DNA from: Nocardiopsis algeriensis
GTDB taxonomy: Bacteria; Actinomycetota; Actinomycetes; Streptosporangiales; Streptosporangiaceae
Direction of reading: 5' to 3'
Assembly (NCBI RefSeq): GCF_014203695.1
Contig: NZ_JACHJO010000004.1
Span: 417,298 to 481,297 of the forward strand
Length of the DNA stretch: 64,000 nt
In this document: one piece after another, positions 40,584-51,733 of the stretch
Numbering within the stretch: the stretch's first letter is position 1
How the letters are laid out: each line of letters begins with the position of its first letter
Translations under genes and position numbers: made by a program
The notes under the pieces: model-generated
Database searches by the model: none
What the model was told of the DNA's origin: nothing
Seen by the model: only the letters and a program-made list of their open reading frames with translations

Positions 40584-40638
40584 CCCGTACGCGTCGGCGC
40601 CTGTGAGCTCGCTGCTCACGGGCGCCGACGCGTACGGG
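40584..40638. terminator. Bidirectional terminator hairpin, 18-pair stem
   Basis: CCCGTACGCGTCGGCGCC and its exact complement surround a 19-base loop that itself has a GTGAG/CTCAC pairing. Between the convergent channel and Rieske genes. Confidence 0.88.
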
Positions 40639-40640
40639 CC

Positions 40641-41069
40641 TCAGTCGAGGACGATGTCGTCGCCCTCGACGGTGATGCCGAACTCCTCCAGCGGCTCCTG
40701 GGCCGGTCCGGTGACCACCTCGCCGCTGGCGTAGTCGAACTCACTGCCGTGGCACAGGCAGCGGATGAGCCCTTCCTCGATCTCCTGCACGGTGCATCCG
40801 CCGTGCGTGCAGGCGGCCGTGAAGGCACGGTACTCGCCCGCCTCGGGCTGGGTGACGACCAGCTTGCTGCTGTTGAAGACGACACCGCCGCCCTCGGGGA
40901 CCTCGGACGCCTTCCCCACGACCTGCCCGCGCATGGCCTCCTGCGGCTTGGGGGCCTCGGCGGCGCAGGCACTCGCAGCCGTGACAGCCACGGCAGCTCC
41001 CGCCGTGCCGAGCAGTGCGCGCCTGCTCATCCCGCACCCGCACGTCCTCTCACCGGCCACGAAGAACAC
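40641..41069 (-). CDS. Exported Rieske [2Fe-2S] protein with Tat-type signal
   Basis: A 142-residue protein. The iron-sulfur ligands are intact as CTHGGC and CLCHGSEFD. A twin-arginine signal SRRALLGTAGAAVAV is followed by ASAC-AAEAP, a weak lipobox, so it may be a Tat-exported lipoprotein. The start is either GTG 41069 or ATG 41030, which puts SRR right at the N-terminus as is usual; both have GAGAGG-type sites. No oxidase or cytochrome partner is adjacent, so its electron partner is unknown. Confidence 0.9.
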   Translation of the reverse strand: MFFVAGERTCGCGMSRRALLGTAGAAVAVTAASACAAEAPKPQEAMRGQVVGKASEVPEGGGVVFNSSKLVVTQPEAGEYRAFTAACTHGGCTVQEIEEGLIRCLCHGSEFDYASGEVVTGPAQEPLEEFGITVEGDDIVLD

Positions 41070-41156
41070 CTCTCACCTGCTCCGAAAAATCCACTACGAA
41101 CTGTAGTAGGCGTGCGCGAGTGCCTGATCCCGGGTACCGGGCAAGCCTGCGGACAC

Positions 41157-41194
41157 GGAGGGCGCCCCGGGCCGAGCGGCCCGGGGCGCCCTCC
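41157..41194. terminator. Terminator hairpin after uvrA
   Basis: Perfect 17-pair stem beginning GGAGGGCGCCCC with a four-base GAGC loop, 22 bases past the uvrA stop. Confidence 0.85.
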
Positions 41195-41215
41195 TCCGCT
41201 CACCAGGAGGACCCT

Positions 41216-44050
<2,835 letters not shown>

Positions 44051-44290
44051 CGAGTGAGACATCCTTCGGCTGTGGCGCACAGGACGCGACCTCGCGTGGG
44101 CGTCGGCCGACCCGTGTCTGATTCGTGGCAGGCGGCCGGGCACGGGCCGCCGCTCCCCGGACGCGGAACCGGGCCGCCGGGGACAGCGGCCTGTCCGTCT
44201 TTTCCGTCCGCACGTCCCAACAACCGCGGGTGACGCATTCTTCCGATGCGGTGACGCGGAGTTCCTGAGCCGGGAGCATCTCCACTATAG

Positions 44291-44306
44291 ACGAACGGCT
44301 GTTCGA
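44291..44306 (-). promoter_or_regulatory. LexA/SOS box upstream of uvrA
   Basis: A perfect CGAAC-GGCT-GTTCG palindrome with one more matching consensus base (GTTCGA), the actinobacterial SOS box form TCGAAC-N4-GTTCGA. uvrA is a classic LexA target. A TATAG-like hexamer lies beside it at 44285-44289. Confidence 0.75.
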
Positions 44307-44330
44307 AGGAGGGCGTTTCGGGAAAAGAAA

Positions 44331-44359
44331 CCGGGGGCGGTCGCAAGGACCGCCCCCGG
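44331..44359 (-). terminator. Rho-independent terminator of terC
   Basis: CCGGGGGCGGTC / GACCGCCCCCGG stem, loop GCAAG, followed on the minus strand by TTTCTTTTCC, a genuine U-tract. Confidence 0.92.
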
Positions 44360-44384
44360 AACGCGCGTACCGTCCCCACACGCG

Positions 44385-45407
44385 TCAGGAGGTCTCGTCG
44401 TTGCGCTCCTTCGCGCCGGCCTCGACCCTCGCCACCTCGCGCTTGTCGGCGCGGGACTTGACGAGGCTGCCGACGATGGTGACGGCCATGATGCCGATGA
44501 TGACGGTCAGGGAGAGGCCGATACCGATCTCGGGCACGTGCACGCCGTTCTCGTGCAGCGCGTGGAGGATCATCTTCACACCGATGAAGACCATGATCAG
44601 CGACAGGCCCCAGCTGATGTAGGACAGGCGGTCCATCAGCCCCGCCAGCAGGAAGTACAGCTGGCGCAGCCCCAGGAGGGCGAAGGCGTTGGCGGTGAAG
44701 ACGATGTAGGCGTCCTGGGTGAGGCCGAAGATCGCCGGGATGGAGTCGACCGCGAAGACCAGGTCGATGACGCCGATGGCGAGGATGACCAGCAGCATCG
44801 GCGTGATGTGCCGCCTGCCGTCGATCTTCACGGTCAGGCTGGAGCCGTGGTAGTCCTTCGTGACCGGCCAGAAGCGCTTGACCAGGCGCACCACCGGCGT
44901 CTGGGTGAAGTCCTTCTCCTCCTCCTCGCCCTTGACGTGGTCGCGGACGATCTTGTAGCCGGTGTAGATGAGGAAGGCGCCGAACAGGTAGAAGACCTCG
45001 CTCCAGGCGTTGATCACCTGGGCGCCGAGGACGATGAACACCCCGCGCATGACCAGCGCGATGACGATGCCGACGAGCAGGACCTCGTGCTGGTACTTCT
45101 TGGGCACCGAGAAGGCCCCCAGCAGGAGGTAGAAGACGAAGAGGTTGTCGACGCTCAGGCTCTTCTCGGTGACGAAGCCGGCGAAGTACTCGGCGCCCGC
45201 CGTCGCACCGCCGTAGTACCAGACGCCGATGCCGAACAGGATGGCGATGCCGATGTAGAAGACGGCCCACCAGGCGGCCTGCTTGACCCCGAACTCCTGC
45301 GGGCCCTTCTTCTTGTTCCAGGGATGGTCGACGATCGCGAGGTCGATCACCAGGATCGCGATCATGCCGCCGATGGTGGCGGCCCAGAGCCACAGGGGAA
45401 CGTTCAC
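44385..45407 (-). CDS. TerC-family membrane protein, probable manganese exporter
   Basis: A 340-residue protein with about nine spans. Acidic membrane motifs typical of TerC are seen: EKSLSVDNLFVF (residues about 80-91) and DLVFAVDSIPAIFG (about 218-231). A charged loop at 155-190 separates the halves. TerC/Alx proteins export Mn2+ and help metallate exported enzymes; the Mn-riboswitch-like leader fits. The ATG at 45407 has a GGAGGAG site. Confidence 0.92.
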   Translation of the reverse strand: MNVPLWLWAATIGGMIAILVIDLAIVDHPWNKKKGPQEFGVKQAAWWAVFYIGIAILFGIGVWYYGGATAGAEYFAGFVTEKSLSVDNLFVFYLLLGAFSVPKKYQHEVLLVGIVIALVMRGVFIVLGAQVINAWSEVFYLFGAFLIYTGYKIVRDHVKGEEEEKDFTQTPVVRLVKRFWPVTKDYHGSSLTVKIDGRRHITPMLLVILAIGVIDLVFAVDSIPAIFGLTQDAYIVFTANAFALLGLRQLYFLLAGLMDRLSYISWGLSLIMVFIGVKMILHALHENGVHVPEIGIGLSLTVIIGIMAVTIVGSLVKSRADKREVARVEAGAKERNDETS

Positions 45408-45462
45408 GGGTGGTTACTCCTCCGGTCGGTGCGCGCGGACGGTGTGCACGCACGTCGATGAA

Positions 45463-45572
45463 CCGGAGGTCTCTCCCGCCCGTACCGACGCGGTACGGAC
45501 CGACGGAACCGGGAGGACGACACTGTACTCCGTGATGACGGCACCGCCGCGACAGGGATACTCCCCTCACGT
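45463..45572 (-). ncRNA. yybP-ykoY-type manganese riboswitch in the terC leader
   Basis: On the minus strand the leader opens with GAGGGGAGTA (45568-45559) and closes with GAGACCTCC (about 45473-45465); GAGG pairs with CCTC as P1, and the flanking GGGGAGTA and GAGACC bases are the conserved junction sequences. The middle carries GCCGTCATCACGG, the other conserved arm, and a GTACCG/CGGTAC stem. This family senses Mn2+ and commonly precedes terC. About 56 bases to the start codon leave room for an expression platform covering GGAGGAG. Confidence 0.75.
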
Positions 45573-45731
45573 GCCAGGCAAGGATACCCGCAGCACGGCC
45601 CAGACCGTACACACGGATCCGACCCCCAGGATGCCACCCCGCGACCCCGCGCGAAAGCTCCCGCGGGGACGGTGTCCACCCCTTCCCGGAGACACCCTTC
45701 CCCGACCCCGGGGTGACCTCCGCACGCCCGG

Positions 45732-46814
45732 TCACCACCGGGCCACCGCCTTGTAGACGTCGCATGCCGCCGACACCGCGTCCTCCTCCGTCGGCAGCGA
45801 ACGGGCCGCCTCGCGCGAGCGCTCCCGCAGGTCGGCGGCCAGCGCCGGATCGTCCAGGACCCGGCCCACCGCGGCGGCGAAGGCCCCCGGGTCGCCCGGC
45901 GGGACCAGGAGCACCGTGCCCGAGTACAGGTCGGGGATGCCGCCGACCCGGGTGGAGACCACCGGCAGCCCGGCGCGCAGCGCCTCCATGATCACCAGGG
46001 ACGGCCCCTCCCACTGGCTGGTCAGGCAGAACACGTCGGCGGCGGCGAGCAGATCGGCCACGTCGGTGCGGTGCCCGAGCATGCGCACGTCGGCGTCCAG
46101 CTCGGCCGCCGTGTCGTGCAGACTGCCCCACAGAGGCCCGTCGCCGGCGATCGTGATCACGGGTTCGGGGCTGCGGCGGGCGATCGCGGGCGCGGCCTCC
46201 AGCAGCATGTCCAGGCCCTTCTGCTCGGCCAGGCGGGCGACGGTGAGCAGCATCGGGCGGTCGGGGAGCACCCCCAGGTCCGCTCGCATGGCTTCCCTGC
46301 CGCTGAGCGGCTCGCCGGTGTCGGGAGCGGCGACCACGGCGAGGCGGGCGTCGCGAGCACCGGCCGCCCTCAACCTGCGCACCAGGTCCCCCGACACCCC
46401 GAGCACGGCGTCCGCGCGCAGGGCGACGATCCGCTCCAGCACCGGATAGGCGGCGACCAGGGGACCGCTGATCACCGGCGGGGCGTTGTGCGCCGTCACC
46501 ACCAGGGGCCGGACCCCTGCAAGGGCGCACAGGGCACCGGCACGCATCCCGTGGGCGTGGACGACGTCGGCGCCCCGGGTCAGGGAGCGCAGCCGCAGCA
46601 CCGCGCCCGTGTCGCCGGCCGAGGGCGCGGGGCCGATCCGGACCGGGCAGAAGCGCAGACCGGCCTCCCCGAAGGAGAACTCCCGTTCGGCCTCGGCCGG
46701 ACCGAGCACCGCCACCCGGTGGCCCTGGCGGAGCAGGCCTCTTCCCAGGGAGTGCACGTGGCGGCCCACCCCTCCGCTGCTGCTGCCCACGACCAGCGCG
46801 ATCCTGGCGTTCAC
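45732..46814 (-). CDS. Glycosyltransferase, GT4 family
   Basis: A 360-residue GT-B enzyme. VGSSSGGVGRHVHSLGRGL (the glycine-rich acceptor loop near residue 9), VVHAHGMRAG, and the C-terminal sugar-nucleotide site QWEGPSLVIMEALRAGLPVVS with the family's paired glutamates. GTG 46814 overlaps the MurJ-like stop (GTGA) and follows AGGAGGG. Its acceptor is unknown; the flippase and MraY-like neighbours suggest a lipid-linked or envelope glycan. Confidence 0.9.
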   Translation of the reverse strand: MNARIALVVGSSSGGVGRHVHSLGRGLLRQGHRVAVLGPAEAEREFSFGEAGLRFCPVRIGPAPSAGDTGAVLRLRSLTRGADVVHAHGMRAGALCALAGVRPLVVTAHNAPPVISGPLVAAYPVLERIVALRADAVLGVSGDLVRRLRAAGARDARLAVVAAPDTGEPLSGREAMRADLGVLPDRPMLLTVARLAEQKGLDMLLEAAPAIARRSPEPVITIAGDGPLWGSLHDTAAELDADVRMLGHRTDVADLLAAADVFCLTSQWEGPSLVIMEALRAGLPVVSTRVGGIPDLYSGTVLLVPPGDPGAFAAAVGRVLDDPALAADLRERSREAARSLPTEEDAVSAACDVYKAVARW

Positions 46815-48433
46815 GGGTCTGCCCTCCTGCGTTCGAATGCCGATCTCGCCCGGTCGGCGGCCGCCCGCACCGCCGACCGGTCCACCAGTGCGGCGACCAG
46901 GGTGAAGACCACCAGGGCCGCCGCGCCCGACAGCACCGCCTCCCCCACCGAGGCCCACACCCCGCCGCCGGGCAGTGCCGCTGCCGACGCCCGCCCCACC
47001 GCCCATCCGGTCACGGCCCCCAGCAGCCCTCCCCCGATCGAGCGTCCCAGGCCCGCCAGGGCCGAGGAGCCGTGGACACGCACCGTTCCGGCCCACAGCA
47101 GGGCGGCGGCCAGCCCCAGCCCCGCCGTGGCCGCCGCGCCCAGGCCCGCGTTGGTCCACGACTGCGGCAGGGCAGCCACCAGCGCCACCGAGCACACCAT
47201 CACCACCGCCCACCCCGCCACCTGGGCCGCCGCGGCCAGACGTCCGTGGTGGGAGGCGTACAGGGCGCGGCTGAGCAGGGCGACCAGGCCGAAGGCGACC
47301 ACTCCGGGCGCGTAGGCGAGCAGCGCCCGCTCCAACGCCCGGGGATCGTGCAGGGCCAGAACCGAGGCCACCGGGGCGGCGGCCGCGGCCAGGGCGGCAC
47401 CCACCCCGGCGGTGGCCAGCACGCAGGCGCGTGCACTGCCCGCGAGCACGGAGTCGAAGCCGTTCCTGTCGTGCTCGGCGTGGGCCACCGTCAGAGCGGT
47501 GAAGGCACTGGTGGCGACGGGAACCGCGATCACCCCGTAGGGGAGGGTGAACAGGGCCCAGGCATAGGTGTGCAGCACGGCCGCACCCGCGCCGCCGCCC
47601 CGGTTGGCCAGGGCGATCGCGAGCAGCAGGGACAGCTGCATGGCGGTCAGCGGCAGCAGGGCGGACAGGGCCAGGGACCGCACCCTCCTCCCGGTTCCGG
47701 CAGGAAAGGCCAACCGGGGGCGCAGACGCAGGCGCAGACGCGCGGCGGGGCCGAGAACGGTGAGGAGGAGCGCGGCCGAACCGGCGGTGGTACCCGCCGA
47801 GAGGACGAGTTCGGCGGACCACGGCAGTGCGGCGGGCTCGTCGCGCTGCCCCGCGCCCAGGGGAACGAACGCGAGGTAGGCACCCATCACCACCAGGCTG
47901 GAGAGCAGGGGCGCCAGGGCCGGGGACAGGAACCGGCGGTGCGCCTGCAGGACGCCGTAGAGCACCGACGCCAGCCCGTAGAAGACGATCTGGGGTGCGA
48001 ACACCGTGAGCATGCGCGCCGACAAAGCGAGCAGGGCGGCGCGGTCGCACCCCGACCCGGCGCCGAGCATGAGTGCCATGGCCTGGGGGGCGGCCAGCGC
48101 GAGCAGCGCCGACAGGGGCAGCGACAGCAGCAGCACCCACGTGACCAGCGCCGAGGCGGTGCGGTCGACCCGGGCGTGCTCGCCCCTGTTCGCCTCGGCG
48201 GCCAGAACGGGGACGACCACGGCGGCGAGCGCACCGCCGATGGCGATCTCGAACAGGACGGCCGGCAGCTGGTTGGCGGTGACGTAGGCGGTGCCCAGGC
48301 AGGTGTCTCCCACGGTCTGGGAGAAGACCACCGTGCGCCCGAACCCGGCCGACCGGGCGCCGACCGTGACCGCGGCGATGAGCAGCGCCGCCCTTCCGAC
48401 CCCGCCCGTCACCCCTGCGGAGGCGCGGGACAC
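46811..48433 (-). CDS. MurJ-like lipid flippase (MVF/MOP superfamily)
   Basis: A 540-residue polytopic protein with about 13-14 spans; ARSAGFGRTVVFSQTVG, QLPAVLFEIAIGGALAAVVVPV and QIVFYGLASVLYGVLQAH are characteristic. MurJ flips lipid II; actinomycetes carry several paralogues, and this one sits with a GT4 and a MraY-like gene instead of with the main mur operon, so its lipid-linked cargo may differ. The soluble pseudokinase extension of mycobacterial MurJ is absent. Confidence 0.88.
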   Translation of the reverse strand: MSRASAGVTGGVGRAALLIAAVTVGARSAGFGRTVVFSQTVGDTCLGTAYVTANQLPAVLFEIAIGGALAAVVVPVLAAEANRGEHARVDRTASALVTWVLLLSLPLSALLALAAPQAMALMLGAGSGCDRAALLALSARMLTVFAPQIVFYGLASVLYGVLQAHRRFLSPALAPLLSSLVVMGAYLAFVPLGAGQRDEPAALPWSAELVLSAGTTAGSAALLLTVLGPAARLRLRLRPRLAFPAGTGRRVRSLALSALLPLTAMQLSLLLAIALANRGGGAGAAVLHTYAWALFTLPYGVIAVPVATSAFTALTVAHAEHDRNGFDSVLAGSARACVLATAGVGAALAAAAAPVASVLALHDPRALERALLAYAPGVVAFGLVALLSRALYASHHGRLAAAAQVAGWAVVMVCSVALVAALPQSWTNAGLGAAATAGLGLAAALLWAGTVRVHGSSALAGLGRSIGGGLLGAVTGWAVGRASAAALPGGGVWASVGEAVLSGAAALVVFTLVAALVDRSAVRAAADRARSAFERRRADP

Positions 48434-48443
48434 CCCGGTCTCC

Positions 48444-49367
48444 TCACACGCACCTGCCCCACCGGTCGATCCGGCGCAGGGGCCCCACCCGGTCGATGAC
48501 GCGGGAGAAGCTGGTGACCTCGCTGGCCAGGGTCAGGGCGACCGTCCCGCCGAGCAGGGCGACGCGCACCGGCCGAGGGGCCCGGGCGGCGGCCGCCGCA
48601 CCGAGCGCGGCGCCCAGGGCGTTGGCACCCGCGTCGCCGAGCATGGAGCGTTCGGCCAGGTCGTCACGGAGCAGGGCGGCGGCGGCCCCCGCGACCGGGC
48701 CGACCAGGGGCGCGGCGGGCGAGGCCAGGGCCGGGAGGGCGGCGAGCAGGCAGGCCTTGCCCGCGCGGCCCGGGCGCAGGTCGAGCAGGTTGACGAGGTT
48801 GGCCCCGGCGGCGATGAGCGCGCCGTCCAGAAGGGTGTCGAGCGGCCCGCGCCGCAGCAGGGCGGCGGCGGCCAGGCCGGTGGCGCCGATGCCCGCCATC
48901 TTGACCGCGCCGGTGGTCACCTCCCCGCGCACCAGCGCACCGAGGTGGCCGCGCAGCCCGCGCGCGTCGGCCGACCCCGACAGGTCGTCGTAGGCGCCGA
49001 AGCCGGCGGCGCCGGCCGCGGCGAGCGCGGCCGCGGCCCGCACGCGGGGTTCCGTTCCGGGGGCGAGCAGGCCTGCCGCGCACAGCCCCGAAGCCAGGGC
49101 GGGGCCCTCGTGGAGGGTGACCCTGCGGCCGCGGAAGTTCGTCCGCCACCACGCGCGCGGATCGTCGGCGCGCCGCCCTCCCCCGCGGTCCTCCTCGGGC
49201 GGGGCCGGAAGGGTGCGGGTGAGCAGGGTGTAGGAGGTGCGGGCGGTGACCGCGGCCACGGCCGCACCCGCCAGTCCCTGGGCCAGGGCGCGGGCGGGAA
49301 GCGGCATCCGCCCGGCGGCCCGGCGGGCCGCGGCCCCGGCAGCGAGGAGTGCGGAGAGAGCGCTCAC
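48444..49367 (-). CDS. MraY/WecA-like integral membrane protein (GT4-type phosphoglycosyl transferase fold)
   Basis: A 307-residue protein, Ala/Leu-rich with about eight spans. NFRGRRVTLHEGPALASG, GAYDDLSG, GHLGALVRGEVTTGAVK and NLVNLLDLRPGRAGK parallel the MraY/WecA order, including Asp-Asp and NLxNxxDxxPG-type motifs. It may attach a sugar phosphate to a lipid carrier, but the family includes members of unknown activity. Starts four bases after the steB stop. Confidence 0.82.
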   Translation of the reverse strand: MSALSALLAAGAAARRAAGRMPLPARALAQGLAGAAVAAVTARTSYTLLTRTLPAPPEEDRGGGRRADDPRAWWRTNFRGRRVTLHEGPALASGLCAAGLLAPGTEPRVRAAAALAAAGAAGFGAYDDLSGSADARGLRGHLGALVRGEVTTGAVKMAGIGATGLAAAALLRRGPLDTLLDGALIAAGANLVNLLDLRPGRAGKACLLAALPALASPAAPLVGPVAGAAAALLRDDLAERSMLGDAGANALGAALGAAAAARAPRPVRVALLGGTVALTLASEVTSFSRVIDRVGPLRRIDRWGRCV

Positions 49368-49371
49368 GGTC

Positions 49372-50451
49372 TCACTCCTCTCCCCGGGCGGCGTCGCGGG
49401 GCCCGTCGGAGGCCTTCACCGCCGCCCCGTCGTCCTCGTCGTCCCCACCGGGTTCCTCGCGGGGTCCGGGCAGGGGGTCGGGGAGGAAACCACCGACCCC
49501 GTCCCCGATGCCGTACGCCCCTCCCGCGCCGTCCATGTCCTCGGCCAGGGCCAGGACCGCGACGACGTCGCCCATGGGCCGGCCGCTCAGGTCGGCGGTG
49601 GCGAAGCCCGGCTCACCGGCACGGGCCAGCGCCAGCAGGCCGTCGCCCCGCGCCGAGGGGACGTCGCCGGCCAGGACGAGGCCGCCGAGTTCCCCGTGCA
49701 GGGAGGAGACCAGTGCGGCCAGGGCGGTGTTGGCCGCCTTCCTGTCGTCCCCGCTCGGCGAGTAGCCCGCGGCGGGGGCGAGGACGACGGCGGCGTCGGC
49801 GGAGGCCGCCGGGCTTCCGTCGACCGTGAGCAGCCCGCCGTCGGCGAACGCGGCCAGGGCCGCCTCAGCGTCGAAGCCGTCGGGCTCCCCCTCCGCCTCC
49901 TCCGCCTCGTCCGTGTCGACCTCGTCGATGCCGGCCCCGCCGGTGTCCTCCTCGGGGGCGGCGAGTGCGCGGCCGACCGCGGCGCCCACCTTCTCGTAGG
50001 GGTCCAGGCCGGCGAGGGAATCGGGGTCGGCGAGGACCTGCCGGGCCGTCTCCCCGGCGAAGTCCGTGTTGTCGTCGTCCAGAAGCTCCTCGGCGATCTC
50101 CACGCGGCCGGCGACGCTCCCCCCGGCCTGCTCCACGCGAGAGGTGAGGGAGTCGGCGGTCTCGGCGTCGGCTCCGGGCGAGAGGACCAGCACCACCTCC
50201 AGCCCGGCCAGGCGGCCCTCCAGCATGTCCGCGGAGAGGGCCTCGGCCATCTGGTCGGCGCCGGCGTTGACCCGGTCCGCGGTGTCGCGTTCGACACGCA
50301 GGTCCTCGGTCTGGCCGCGCAGTTCGGCGGTCTCGGACCGGAGGGTGTCGAGCAGGGGGTCCTGCAGCATGGTGGTGCCCAGGACGATTCCCACCGTCAG
50401 CGCGAGGAACACCGCGATGATGGAGACGAGGTGGTAGCGGAAATCGATCAC
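49372..50451 (-). CDS. steB: SteB/MctB-family protein (cell-division partner, formerly copper-transport protein)
   Basis: A 359-residue protein with one N-terminal span (IDFRYHLVSIIAVFLALTVGIVLG, residues 2-25), then a coiled coil (about 33-66) and an extracytoplasmic domain with a long acidic insert (about 180-205). The opening FRYHLVS is diagnostic of the family first described in mycobacteria for copper handling and in corynebacteria as SteB. GTG 50451 overlaps the steA stop. Confidence 0.9.
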   Translation of the reverse strand: MIDFRYHLVSIIAVFLALTVGIVLGTTMLQDPLLDTLRSETAELRGQTEDLRVERDTADRVNAGADQMAEALSADMLEGRLAGLEVVLVLSPGADAETADSLTSRVEQAGGSVAGRVEIAEELLDDDNTDFAGETARQVLADPDSLAGLDPYEKVGAAVGRALAAPEEDTGGAGIDEVDTDEAEEAEGEPDGFDAEAALAAFADGGLLTVDGSPAASADAAVVLAPAAGYSPSGDDRKAANTALAALVSSLHGELGGLVLAGDVPSARGDGLLALARAGEPGFATADLSGRPMGDVVAVLALAEDMDGAGGAYGIGDGVGGFLPDPLPGPREEPGGDDEDDGAAVKASDGPRDAARGEE

Positions 50452-51662
50452 GTCAGCATTCCCGTCAGCCAGTAGGTGAAGCCGTCCCAGCGCGCCGCGA
50501 GGAACATGAGGTAGACCTGTCCGGCGGGCGAGGAGCAGGCGGCGACCACGACGGCGAGCAGGCAGGCGGCGACCAGGCCGAGCAGGGCCCAGGGGGAGAT
50601 CCGCGAGCGGTACAGGCGGCTGACGCCCTTGGCGTCCACGAGCTTTCCGCCGACCCGGAGGCGGGTGAGGAAGGTGCTGGCCATCCCGGAGCGCCCCTTG
50701 TCGAGGAACTCCTCCAGGGTGGCGTGGGTACCCACCGCCACGATGAGCGAGGCCCCGGCGCTGTCGGCGAGCATCATCGCGACGTCCTCGCTGGTCCCGG
50801 TGGCGGGGAGGACGACCGCGCTGTGGCCGAGGCCGGTGATGCGCGCCAGTCCGGGGGCGCGGCCGTCGCGGTAGGCGTGGACGACCAGTTCGGCCCCGCT
50901 CTCCAGGGCGCGGTCGGAGACGGAGTCGAAGTCGCCGACGATGATGTCGGGCCGGTATCCGGCCTCCATGACCGCGTCGGCTCCCCCGTCCACGGCGATG
51001 ATGACGGGCCGGTACTCGCGGATGTAGGGGCGCAGGGCCGCGATGTCCTCGCGGTAGTGGTAGCCGCGCACCACGATGAGGGCGTGTCGGCCCTCGATGT
51101 CGGTCTCGATGTCGGGGATGCCGATGCCGTCCAGGAGCAGGTCGCGCTCCTGCTGGAGGTAGGCCATGGTGTTGGCCGCGAACGCCTCCAGCTGGCCGGC
51201 CAGCCCGGCGCGGGCGCGGGCCATCGCGGCGGCGACGGTGTCGGGGTCCTGGAGGGTGCCGCCGGCCACGGCCTCGCTGCCGCGGTAGAGGACGGCGCCC
51301 TCCAGGCGCAGGCGCTCCCCCTCCCGGACCCGGGTGAACACCTCGGGATCGACGTCGTCCACCAGGGGGATACCCGCGGACACCAGCAGTTCGGGCCCCT
51401 GGTTGGGGTAGCGGCCGCTGATGCTCCGGGCGACGTTGAGGACGGCCGCCACCCCGCAGGACACCAGGGCCTCGGCGCTGACGCGGTCCAGGTCGGCGTG
51501 GTCGACGACCGCGATGTCGCCGGGCCGCAGGCGCTTGGTCAGGTTCTTGGTGCGCCTGTCCGAGCGCACGGGAGCGACCAGCCCGGTGGGAGTGTCCGCC
51601 GGAGCACGGCGGAACCGCATGACTGTGGCGCTGAGCGCATCCGATACCTTCATCGCTGGCAT
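50448..51662 (-). CDS. steA: SteA, putative cytokinetic-ring protein
   Basis: A 404-residue protein with a thiamin-pyrophosphokinase-like core (VDGGADAVMEAGYRPDIIVGDFDSVSD, residues about 228-254) and a C-terminal membrane anchor (about 362-384). In corynebacteria SteA and SteB form a complex acting on cell separation; the adjacent overlapping genes reproduce that pairing. ATG 51662 or 51653. A perfect inverted repeat directly abuts the first ATG. Confidence 0.88.
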   Translation of the reverse strand: MPAMKVSDALSATVMRFRRAPADTPTGLVAPVRSDRRTKNLTKRLRPGDIAVVDHADLDRVSAEALVSCGVAAVLNVARSISGRYPNQGPELLVSAGIPLVDDVDPEVFTRVREGERLRLEGAVLYRGSEAVAGGTLQDPDTVAAAMARARAGLAGQLEAFAANTMAYLQQERDLLLDGIGIPDIETDIEGRHALIVVRGYHYREDIAALRPYIREYRPVIIAVDGGADAVMEAGYRPDIIVGDFDSVSDRALESGAELVVHAYRDGRAPGLARITGLGHSAVVLPATGTSEDVAMMLADSAGASLIVAVGTHATLEEFLDKGRSGMASTFLTRLRVGGKLVDAKGVSRLYRSRISPWALLGLVAACLLAVVVAACSSPAGQVYLMFLAARWDGFTYWLTGMLT

Positions 51663-51688
51663 ACTGTCAGATTTTGACTACTGACAGT
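51663..51688 (-). promoter_or_regulatory. Inverted repeat ACTGTCAG-N10-CTGACAGT at the steA start
   Basis: Perfect eight-base arms, A/T-rich centre, ending at the base before the steA ATG. On the minus strand a TATAAC -10-like hexamer sits just upstream of it, so the repeat would cover the transcription start: an operator position. Confidence 0.6.
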
Positions 51689-51733
51689 TATAACAGCTCG
51701 GCGCTCGGCGTGTTCGGGGAGACCCCGCCTCAC

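Noticed and set aside
40902..41069. Rieske protein as a clear lipoprotein
   Set aside because: The ASAC site lacks the usual Leu/Val at -3, so lipidation is only a possibility.
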